The notes below the pieces were generated by a model, which searched no databases, was not told the origin of the DNA, and worked only from the letters and a program-made list of their open reading frames with translations. A program made the translations under genes and the position numbers. A DNA stretch of 64,000 nt, taken from positions 196,190-260,189 of the forward strand of contig UCKM01000005.1 in NCBI GenBank assembly GCA_900473175.1, written 5' to 3'. Below, piece after piece: positions 57,205-64,000 of this stretch (position 1 is the first letter of the stretch; each line of letters starts with the position of its first letter). This DNA comes from Hyphomicrobiales bacterium (GTDB lineage Bacteria > Pseudomonadota > Alphaproteobacteria > Rhizobiales > Rhizobiaceae).

Positions 57205-58599
57205 TCAGCGCCCGTCTGGCGTGCGCAGGCCGATCCACTTGTCCTTGACGGCGTCGTAGTGCTCTTCCGGCCTGTATTCGGCCACCTGCAGCCCGATCTG
57301 CGAGGCCGTCAGACGACCCACAGCCGACAGAACTGCATAACTGGTTACGACGCTATCGCGTTCAGCCTGTGCCAATGATACCTGACCGGTAAGGACATCG
57401 GCCTGAGCGTTCAAGACGTCGAGCGTTGTCCGCTGTCCGACCTTGCGCTCTTCGATAACACCATTAAGCGCGAGCTGTGCAGCGGCAACCACAGACCTTT
57501 GTGCAATGATCTGCGCCTTGGCCGATTCCATTTGTGAGTAGGCCTGGGCGATTGCCTGACGCACGCTGTCGCGCGCCACGTCGACTTCGATGCGCCGCTG
57601 GCCCAACGTTTCCTTCGATTGCCGAACCAGGGCCGACGTACGGCCGCCATTGTAGATCGGGATCGTAACCTGGATACCAGCCGACGCCGAGGTTCCGTCC
57701 GTCGTGCCGCTGCTGACACCGCCGGCGAAGATCTCGTCGCGTTGAATTGCGCCTGTCAGGCCGACCTGCGGCAAAAGTTGCCCCTCATTGGCTTTCACGA
57801 CGTAGCCGGCAGCGTCTACTGCATATTGGCTGGCGAGAATCGCCGGATGATTGCTCGTCGCAATCGAAAATGCCTGATTCATCGATTTCGGCAAGGATTT
57901 TGAGGCCATTGCGGCAGCGGCGAGCTTGCCCGGCGCTACGCCAACGATCTGGATATAATTGGCTTCTGCGATTTTCTCATCGGACTTGGCGGCATCCAGC
58001 GTGGCAATCGCCGAAGCCTTGGATGCTTCCGCCTGCGCAACGTCGGTTCGCGTTCCCTCACCTACATCGAAGCGTGCCTTGGCCGCACGCAGCTGCTCGT
58101 CAAGAAATTCGAGGTTCTTCTGGCGCAGAATAACGATCTGACGATTGAGGTAGACGTCCATATAGGCCTGCGCAGCACTGAACAGCAGGTTCTGTTCGTT
58201 GTTGCGCAAATTTTCCCGCTGGGCGAGCACCTGTGTCTTGGCCGACTTGATATTGTTGCTGACCGTAAATCCATCGAACAGGAGCTGATTGATCTGAATT
58301 CCGAATGTGCCGACATTGCTCGTGCCATTGAGACCGCCATCAAATCGCCGATGGGTGGACGTCAGATCGGCCGTCGCAGAGACGACTGGACGGTAGCCCG
58401 ACTTCGCAACAGCTACGCCCTCATCGGTAACGCGGACACCTGCCCTGTCTGCATTGAGTGTCGAATTGTTTTCATAAGCTTTGGCCATCGCGCCAAAGAT
58501 CGTTTCAGCCATCGAAGGCGTAGTGGCCAATACCGTCGCTGATAACAGCGCTGCGGCTAGTACTCGCTTACCCGCTTTGAACACCATAAGCCCCTTCAT
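57205..58599 (-). CDS. TolC-family outer membrane efflux channel (BepC-like)
   Basis: This 464-residue protein has a signal peptide (LAAALLSATVLATTPSMAE). Two TolC repeats are evident: coiled-coil helices around NLLFSAAQAYMDVYLNRQIV and the second copy near VARDSVRQAIAQAYSQME, with the motif GQRTTLDVLNAQADVLTGQ. The start may be ATG 58599 or ATG 58587; the latter has AAGGGG close by. It probably serves RND pumps and type I secretion, including the pump at 14.9-19.2 kb. Brucella BepC is the likely orthologue. Confidence 0.9.
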   Translation of the reverse strand: MKGLMVFKAGKRVLAAALLSATVLATTPSMAETIFGAMAKAYENNSTLNADRAGVRVTDEGVAVAKSGYRPVVSATADLTSTHRRFDGGLNGTSNVGTFGIQINQLLFDGFTVSNNIKSAKTQVLAQRENLRNNEQNLLFSAAQAYMDVYLNRQIVILRQKNLEFLDEQLRAAKARFDVGEGTRTDVAQAEASKASAIATLDAAKSDEKIAEANYIQIVGVAPGKLAAAAMASKSLPKSMNQAFSIATSNHPAILASQYAVDAAGYVVKANEGQLLPQVGLTGAIQRDEIFAGGVSSGTTDGTSASAGIQVTIPIYNGGRTSALVRQSKETLGQRRIEVDVARDSVRQAIAQAYSQMESAKAQIIAQRSVVAAAQLALNGVIEERKVGQRTTLDVLNAQADVLTGQVSLAQAERDSVVTSYAVLSAVGRLTASQIGLQVAEYRPEEHYDAVKDKWIGLRTPDGR

Positions 58600-58740
58600 T
58601 CCTAAACCTGCACGTCCGACCGAACCGATTGGTTCGACAACATCTCGTTCATTAGCTGCCAATTCACAAGATGACCACAGACACAATTTCCGATTGCAAA
58701 CAAAGTCACCGACCGTTGCACATTTGTCTCATGCCCGTAG

Positions 58741-59415
58741 TCAGAACTCGAACTCAGCTACCTTTTCAAAACTTGGAAGCGGCTTGACCGCGGAATTGAA
58801 AGCGCGGCGTCCGGAAACAATCCCATCATTCTTTCCGTACAACATTGCCTTGCCTGCGTTTCCGGCCCCCACGACCACCGCGAGTCGCCCCCCATCCTTC
58901 AACTGATCGAATAATGTACCAGGAACCTGGTCCACGCTACCCTCAATTATGACTACGTCGTAAGGCGCTTCGGACGGATAGCCTTTTACCAAGGGTCCAT
59001 TAACCACAACGACATTGTCAAATCCCAAGTTCGACAGCGTGCCCGAAGCCTGTTTGGCCAGCGTCTCGTCACTTTCAAGGGCGATCACCGAGCCGGCGAT
59101 TCGCGACAGGACGGCCGCAGAATAGCCAGTGGCCGAGCCAACGTCGAGGACGACATCATCCGGCTGGATATTGGCAAGTTGCACGAGCTTGGCAAAGGGC
59201 GACGGCTGCATCAAGTAGCGGGCACCTGTCGATAGAGTAGCTGGCAAAACCAATACATCGTCATCGATATAGGCAAGCGGCAGGCGCGCATCCGGCACGA
59301 ATTTCTCCCGCGGCACATCAAGAAACGCCTGTAAAAGCGGCTTTTCGGTCACATCAGTCGTGCGCAACTGATTGTCGACCATCTTGGTACGCAGGTCATC
59401 GAAATTCGGCATCAT
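58741..59415 (-). CDS. Protein-L-isoaspartate methyltransferase-like protein
   Basis: This 224-residue protein starts at ATG 59415 (MMPNFDDLRTKMVDNQLRT), with ATG 59412 as an alternative. Its SAM motif (VVLDVGSATGYSAAVLSRI) and VPREKFVPDARLPLAYIDDD match the PCMT family, but it is divergent from the pcm gene at 33 kb. The order PCMT-like, tolC, DUF2497, valS is common in this order of bacteria. Its substrate is unclear. Confidence 0.85.
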   Translation of the reverse strand: MMPNFDDLRTKMVDNQLRTTDVTEKPLLQAFLDVPREKFVPDARLPLAYIDDDVLVLPATLSTGARYLMQPSPFAKLVQLANIQPDDVVLDVGSATGYSAAVLSRIAGSVIALESDETLAKQASGTLSNLGFDNVVVVNGPLVKGYPSEAPYDVVIIEGSVDQVPGTLFDQLKDGGRLAVVVGAGNAGKAMLYGKNDGIVSGRRAFNSAVKPLPSFEKVAEFEF

Positions 59416-59834
59416 TCCACAAGCTTTCCTGACAAGGCGCTTGCGACCCTTGGACTGCAAGCGCGTAACATGCTTCTGACGGATCCGCATCAAATCCATC
59501 GTCTGTAAAGTTGACGATCCCTCGCAGGATCACCCTCTCACAGAAGTTACTATTTTACTTAAAGGGTGTGGCAAAAATTTCCATTAGCGTCAATGAATGA
59601 CTAACGCGCCGGGCAGGTGCGGTTCACAATAATTGCCGATTGCGTCCTTCATGCACCACATCCCCGCTCCCCTCGAGGCGGACTTCGATGGTCATATATC
59701 CATCGCCAAGATAAATCTTGAGAACCATCGCCTTTAACCCTAGGACTAATGTGGGATTGTACAGATCGCCCGCAACTGTCATTCTGCGCTCCAGTGCAGG
59801 AATCGTTCGCGCGAACGATAGGAATTCGAGGCAA
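59416..59834. other. Divergent promoter region
   Basis: These 419 bases separate the methyltransferase-like gene from the GGDEF gene. I see no RNA gene or repeat. Confidence 0.5.
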
Positions 59835-60386
59835 ATGATTGAGATCAAAGGATTCAATGACGTTCTGATCAGCCAGGACGAACTGACGGGACTGGCCGAC
59901 AGGGCAGCGCTCGAAGAGCATCTCGACAGCCTCTGCGGCACATATGCCGAGAGCGATTTCGACGACCGGCTGCAGTTCGCCGTCCTTTGCATCGATGTCG
60001 ACGGTTTTGCGAAATTCAATGAACGCCATGGCCGTGCCGAGGGCGACAACTTGCTGAGGCTGGTGGCAGACCGCCTGCAGTCGTGCATGCGCAAGAACGA
60101 TGTGATCTATCGTATCGCCGGCGACGAATTTGCCATCGTCCTCTTGCAGGTGACACAAAATGAGGTTGCCGGCATCGCAGATCGCATCATCGGCACGGTT
60201 TCGCAGCCGTTCGATTTCGGCGGCGCCGGAACCGTTTCGGTGAGCGTCACGATCGGCGCTGCACTCGCGCCGCGCGACGGCGATACGCCGGAAAGCCTGC
60301 TGTGGTGCGGCGACGCGGCCCTCTACATCGCCAAAAAGGCCGGCAAAGGTGTTTACCGCAGATACTCCGAACGACGTTCAAGCTGA
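59835..60386 (+). CDS. Small cytoplasmic GGDEF-domain protein
   Basis: This 183-residue protein consists almost entirely of a diguanylate cyclase domain. ATG 59835 is preceded by GAGG; the open frame upstream is not conserved-looking. The signature reads AGDEF, a variant found in some active enzymes. The product-inhibition I-site RKND sits exactly five residues before it, and IDVDGFAKFN carries the metal-binding Asp. There is no membrane segment or sensory domain. It probably makes c-di-GMP, though activity is not proven by sequence. Confidence 0.9.
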   Translation: MIEIKGFNDVLISQDELTGLADRAALEEHLDSLCGTYAESDFDDRLQFAVLCIDVDGFAKFNERHGRAEGDNLLRLVADRLQSCMRKNDVIYRIAGDEFAIVLLQVTQNEVAGIADRIIGTVSQPFDFGGAGTVSVSVTIGAALAPRDGDTPESLLWCGDAALYIAKKAGKGVYRRYSERRSS

Positions 60387-60425
60387 TCGCCTGATGAGCT
60401 TGGCTCATATGTGGAGTGGAATTGT

Positions 60426-60444
60426 GTTGGAGGCCTCGCCCGGA
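60426..60444 (-). repeat. tRNA-Cys 3'-end-like repeat, copy 1
   Basis: GTTGGAGGCCTCGCCCGGA is identical to 62553-62571. On the minus strand it reads as the T-stem 3' half, acceptor stem (CGAGGCC), a T discriminator and CCA, as expected for a tRNA-Cys end. No tRNA body is attached. GGAGTGG occurs shortly before both copies. Confidence 0.55.
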
Positions 60445-60654
60445 CCCGTCAAAGCGAACAATTTCAACATGTTGCAAAAGGTTGTGGCAGTTTTAACGGG
60501 CACCAAATATCAATGGGTTGCAAAGGGCGCTACCACACCTTTACCATTGGTCTATGCAGATCACCTGGAAAAGAACCATCATGGGCGGCGATGAGCTACA
60601 CCACGACTTCTGCGCTTATGTAGTGAGCGTCAAGTCCGCTCGGCCAATCGTAAG

Positions 60655-60680
60655 AAAACGGCGGGCCCTAAGGTCCGCCG
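60655..60680 (-). terminator. Porin gene terminator
   Basis: On the minus strand the stem CGGCGGACC/GGGCCCGCCG-type hairpin (60659-60680) is followed by TTTT. It lies about 108 bases beyond the porin stop. Confidence 0.7.
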
Positions 60681-60787
60681 CTCCGTGAGAATGAGCGACT
60701 GGAGATCAATCCCATCATCACATGTTGGGCCGCAGTCCTTCTACGGCACCAACTCAATAATGGCTTTTTGGAAGTTTCGATCGCGAC

Positions 60788-61909
60788 TTAGAAGTTGCGC
60801 TGGAAGCGGACCATGCCACCGAACGCGTCATCGCTGCCGCCACGTGCTTCCGACAGGTCTGCACGAGCGCCGTCGAACTTGGTGTAGTTTATTTCCGGCG
60901 TTATGACGAAACCAGGAACCAGCTGATAGGCTACGTTAAGAGCGAAAGCATAGGTGCCTTCTTCTTCGTATGCGCCCTGGCCGTTAAGAGTTGCCTTGTC
61001 GGTAAGCTTCGCGGAGAAACCTGCCCAGGCAGCCCAATCGCCTTCCCATTCGCCGAACCAGTTACGGTTTGCAGGATTGCGAATTGCGCCGGTGACCGGG
61101 TTTACCACCGGCGACTCATAATCGGACTGGTAGCCGCCCATTGCGAACAATGAGAACGAGTCGGTGACTTTCACGTCCAAACGCAACTTTGCAGCAACAT
61201 CTTCAACGTTGGAGTCATAACCAACAACGCCCGAGATACCGCCCCAGCTCTGTTCCCACTTCGCACCAGCAAGGACGTGCGGCATGTAGTCTTCGATAAC
61301 GTAATTGCCGCCGAATACGGTTTCGCCATCCTGGCCCTGTTCCGCTGCAACAATGGCCGAGAAGCCATTGCCGCCCTTGAAGGTGTAGCTAACCTGGTTG
61401 GTCGTGCCCGACTGGTAGTTGATCACGTCGTCGTTGATGATCTTACCGGCATAATTGGTCCACGAACCGAAGATTTCGTCGGCAACACCGATGCGGAAGC
61501 CGCCGAGTTCGATGAATGCCTGCGGTAGCGAAGCTCCATTGTCGCTGCCGTTGGTGAACTGGAAACGGCTCTGGATGTAGGAACGCAGAGTACCGAGTTC
61601 AGTCTCCGAACGGGCGTCGAAGCGAACTTCAGCGCGTGTACGCTTGTACCAGGTCTCGTTGCCCTTGGCCCCGACGTTCCCACCCTTGTAGACGTCGTCG
61701 CCGCCCTTGGCATCATAGCGAACGTATCCGCTGATTTTCAGGCAAGTCTCTGTCCCCGGAATATAGAAGAAGCCAGCGCCGTATGCGTCACAAACGCGAA
61801 CGTATTCGACGGGCTCTGGTTCGGCAACGACGACTGCATCAGCAGCGCGCGCACCGGTTACTGCGACGAGAGCCGCAGCGGAGCCGAGTAGAAGGCTCTT
61901 AATGTTCAT
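60788..61909 (-). CDS. Outer membrane porin (Brucella Omp2 family)
   Basis: This 373-residue protein has a signal peptide (SLLLGSAAALVAVTGARAAD). The mature start holds VRVCDAYGAGFFYIPGTETC with the paired cysteines of the alphaproteobacterial porin family and LKISGYVRYD. It ends in Phe (FGGMVRFQRNF), as expected for a trimeric beta-barrel general porin. An AT-rich region of about 270 bases lies upstream and should hold its promoter. Confidence 0.94.
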   Translation of the reverse strand: MNIKSLLLGSAAALVAVTGARAADAVVVAEPEPVEYVRVCDAYGAGFFYIPGTETCLKISGYVRYDAKGGDDVYKGGNVGAKGNETWYKRTRAEVRFDARSETELGTLRSYIQSRFQFTNGSDNGASLPQAFIELGGFRIGVADEIFGSWTNYAGKIINDDVINYQSGTTNQVSYTFKGGNGFSAIVAAEQGQDGETVFGGNYVIEDYMPHVLAGAKWEQSWGGISGVVGYDSNVEDVAAKLRLDVKVTDSFSLFAMGGYQSDYESPVVNPVTGAIRNPANRNWFGEWEGDWAAWAGFSAKLTDKATLNGQGAYEEEGTYAFALNVAYQLVPGFVITPEINYTKFDGARADLSEARGGSDDAFGGMVRFQRNF

Positions 61910-62183
61910 TTAGTTTCTCCATGAAGGTAAGTAGTGACGACAGCGTCTTTACGTGCAATCACAAAAGAGTCAAAGCATAAATCAAATTAAAATCAACCTA
62001 TGGTTGAACATTCACAAGATAGTGACAATTTAATCACATCTAAGCAAACTATAACTCGGCAAAATAAGTCGTATTATACTGTGTATTGTTTAGAAATACG
62101 TCAAACTTATCATCTAACATTTATATGTAACAGAAATATGTGGATTTTATTACATTTATGGGTATTCAAGGGCGCTACCCCAA

Positions 62184-62459
62184 CTATAAAAGACCACTCG
62201 GCCCATAATACGGGATCCCCGTCAGCCCAACGTCTTTTGATCCACACTTCGCGCATCGGAGCTTCGGCACCAGGTCGTTATGCATGGCCCCATGGTCCCT
62301 GCCGAGTTTTGCAGCCAGCTCCTCTAAGTCGAACTCCTGACCATGGTGGCAACCCTTGGCGAAGCAATAGGCCCAGAGGGAATAGCGATTATCGATCAGG
62401 GCACCGATCGTCCCCGTATCTCCGAGAACGTCACTCGATTGGGGTGAAATCGGGAACAT
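62184..62459 (-). CDS. Hypothetical zinc-ribbon-like protein
   Basis: This 91-residue protein (start ATG 62459, with AAGG nine bases upstream) has YSLWAYCFAKGCHHGQEFDL and later LVPKLRCAKCGSKDVGL. The spaced C...CHH and CAKC pairs suggest a metal-binding fold. Similar small proteins occur in rhizobia, but none is characterised. It lies near the suspected island border. Confidence 0.55.
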   Translation of the reverse strand: MFPISPQSSDVLGDTGTIGALIDNRYSLWAYCFAKGCHHGQEFDLEELAAKLGRDHGAMHNDLVPKLRCAKCGSKDVGLTGIPYYGPSGLL

Positions 62460-62552
62460 ACTGCCACACCTTGAAGGTGGGGTGGTGTCCCAAGCTGCCA
62501 CACCTGAGAAAAAAGTAAGCAATATCAAATAATTGGAGTGGTGCTGTGTGAC

Positions 62553-62571
62553 GTTGGAGGCCTCGCCCGGA
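62553..62571 (-). repeat. tRNA-Cys 3'-end-like repeat, copy 2 (possible attachment remnant)
   Basis: Identical to 60426-60444, and the match to a tRNA-Cys end extends two bases further (GGAATC). To its right begins AT-rich, atypical DNA with the thymidylate-synthase-like gene. This is the pattern left at one border when an element integrates into a tRNA 3' end; the intact tRNA would lie beyond the window. Confidence 0.5.
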
Positions 62572-62990
62572 ATCCATTAATTTAATATTTTCAATGATTT
62601 ACAGCGTGAGTGAGGGACAAGAAAAGACTATAGGGGACTAGGGACATCAGTTTTGAGGTTTTCGAAGTGAGGGACAGATAACTTCGTTTCTTAACAAAGA
62701 GGGCTCCGATCTTGCTTGCTGGTTTCCCTAGCATGGCAAGAGATTGCCAAATAATCAGCCGCAACGATAACTACGATCATGACAAATGCGTCGAACTACC
62801 GCTGAGTAGCTCGACTGGCTTGCTTGGTCCTACTTCCTGCTTGCCGCAATCGGTTAGTGATTTGAGCGCATAAGATTAAGCATTACACCGCAAACTTATA
62901 GCTTTCTTCCACACAATTTGCCTGTATGCCAGCGGCAGAACCCGTCAGGACATGTCCTCAACGGGAAGAGCTTATTCGGGGGTTGGGAGA
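62572..62990. other. AT-rich non-coding stretch with AGTGAGGGACA repeats
   Basis: This 419-base region has no gene I can support. AGTGAGGGACA occurs twice (62609-62619 and 62666-62676), and GGGGAC/GGGAC occur between them. Such short repeats could be integrase arm sites, but this is speculative. Confidence 0.45.
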
Positions 62991-64000
62991 ATGGTGTTTT
63001 ACGCTAGGGCAAACAGCCTCGACGATCTAATGCGCGCTGTTTTCAAGCGGCTGCTCTCCCCACGATCGGGTAATTTCAAGGTATCCTCGCGAAAGGGAAA
63101 CAGTACAGAGATTTTCGGCGCCTTGCTCGAACTGACTGATCCACGTGCACGACTCGGCAGATCAATGGGTCGGGCTCGCGTTTTCAGCCCACTCGGGGAA
63201 CTCATTTGGTATCTCTCGGCCAGCAATTCCCTTGAATTTATCCGATATTATATTCGCGACTATTACAAGTTTTCTGACGACGGTACGACTCTCAATGGCG
63301 CATACGGCCCTCGCCTTTTCCACGCCGACCGTGCGCAAGGAGAGGACTTTCCGAGAGACCAGTGGCAGCGGACGATGGATACGCTTAGGCGGAGGAATGG
63401 AACGCGAAATGCGGTGATCCAAATCTTCTCGAATGAAGATGCCGCCAGTGATACCAAGGACAAACCTTGCACGTGCACCCTACAGTTTGCCGTGAGAAAC
63501 AAGAAGGTTTACCTGCACGTCCATATGCGGTCAAACGATGCGCTTCTTGGTCTACCCCATGATATTTTTTCGTTCACGATGCTTCAAGAAATTGCTGCAC
63601 GAGAGCTTGGGTTCGGCATTGGGACGTACATTCATTCTGTGGCAAGTCTGCACCTGTACGACGACACTGAATGCCTCGATTCAAAAACGATGGCTGAGCA
63701 CTATTTGAATGAAGACTTGCATGACATTGTTCCCATGTTGCCGATGCCGGAGGGAAATCCTTGGCCTTCAATTCGCAAGGTTATTGAAGCGGAAAATCAG
63801 ATTCGAATCGGCAACGATGATTATCCAATCGACAGTAGATTGGACCCTTATTGGGCGGACTTAACTCGGCTCGTCAAAGCCTACTCAATCGATAAGGCAG
63901 GTCTGCCCCAAGCCAAATTGGAGGAATTGCTTGCTGATATGGCCTGGTCCGGTTACCGCCTGTACATTCTGGATCGAATCGCCAAGAAGACTAATTCAAG
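62991..64000 (+). CDS. Thymidylate-synthase-fold protein, dCMP-type signature, 3' end outside window
   Basis: The frame starts at ATG 62991 (GGGAG just upstream; GTG 62994 possible) and stays open to the last base, giving 336+ residues. It aligns without gaps with E. coli ThyA around the active site: Cys160 (PCTCTLQF) for C146, Arg180 (MRSNDALLGLP) for R166, Asp183 for D169, His221 and Tyr223 (SLHLY) for H207 and Y209. The residue matching ThyA N177 is Asp191 (LPHDIFSF), as in T4 dCMP hydroxymethylase. Upstream motifs RKGN, GELIWYLSA and LNGAYGPRLF fit the fold. A C-terminal extension beyond residue ~230 is unlike ThyA. It may modify a cytosine nucleotide. Confidence 0.85.
   Translation, partial: MVFYARANSLDDLMRAVFKRLLSPRSGNFKVSSRKGNSTEIFGALLELTDPRARLGRSMGRARVFSPLGELIWYLSASNSLEFIRYYIRDYYKFSDDGTTLNGAYGPRLFHADRAQGEDFPRDQWQRTMDTLRRRNGTRNAVIQIFSNEDAASDTKDKPCTCTLQFAVRNKKVYLHVHMRSNDALLGLPHDIFSFTMLQEIAARELGFGIGTYIHSVASLHLYDDTECLDSKTMAEHYLNEDLHDIVPMLPMPEGNPWPSIRKVIEAENQIRIGNDDYPIDSRLDPYWADLTRLVKAYSIDKAGLPQAKLEELLADMAWSGYRLYILDRIAKKTNS

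Larger units (their letters stand above)
60387..60787. other. Intergenic region before the porin gene
   Basis: This 401-base region contains the first tRNA-Cys-like repeat copy (60426-60444) and the porin terminator (60655-60680). No gene is seen. Confidence 0.55.

Noticed and set aside
1-64000. CRISPR array or rRNA operon
   Set aside because: No regularly spaced repeats with spacers and no rRNA-like sequence were seen.

Overview
The window looks like a chromosome segment of an alphaproteobacterium of the order Hyphomicrobiales (Rhizobiales), nearest in style to Phyllobacteriaceae or Brucellaceae. Signs are a Brucella-type porin, an ExoR homologue, a PopZ (DUF2497) protein, a fused SecDF, a BepC-like TolC, and the run pcm-surE-serS-tat-scp-nagZ-SPOR-argS-dgt. 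The genus cannot be fixed from sequence alone.

Region 1 (1-10.8 kb) is accessory DNA. It holds the 3' part of a large helicase, an AlpA/excisionase-like gene between two diverged copies of a ~120-bp repeat, an overlapping three-gene operon (large serine recombinase, ParB-like protein, RepB-like protein), a two-domain DNA-binding protein, a UvrD-type helicase with an apparent nuclease-like insertion and two zinc ribbons, and a RadC remnant. This is an integrated element with its own recombination and partition-like genes.

Region 2 (10.9-26.5 kb) is mixed: an AraC/GyrI-like regulator, a near-perfect 60-bp inverted-repeat (foldback) element, a BKACE-family enzyme, tig, an RND efflux adaptor/pump pair, a flavin-fold protein, an AT-richer methyltransferase, tRNA-Leu(UAG), a DUF2157/GDYXXLXY membrane pair, a DUF1127 gene followed by three hairpins with CCUCCUCCC loops (a cuckoo/CcsR-type sRNA locus), a frameshifted aldo/keto reductase, trmFO, and a second, degenerate foldback element.

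Region 3 (26.5-50 kb) is core housekeeping: homologues of two mitochondrial complex I assembly factors, secDF-yajC, a DUF815 ATPase, an NlpD-like protein whose LytM domain lacks zinc ligands, pcm, surE, serS, tatCBA, scpB-scpA, nagZ, a SPOR protein, argS, dgt, a divergent ErpA-type Fe-S protein, xth and a Tat-exported phospholipase C.

Region 4 (50-62 kb) is envelope and signalling: exoR, a FadL-family outer membrane protein, valS, popZ, a TolC channel, a second isoaspartyl-methyltransferase-like protein, a small diguanylate cyclase with an I-site, and a porin.

Region 5 (60.4-64 kb) has two 19-bp repeats resembling the 3' end of a tRNA-Cys gene, one of which precedes low-GC non-coding DNA and a thymidylate-synthase homologue that runs off the window. 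That enzyme has Asp where ThyA has the dUMP-selecting Asn, the signature of dCMP hydroxymethylases. It probably opens a second genomic island.
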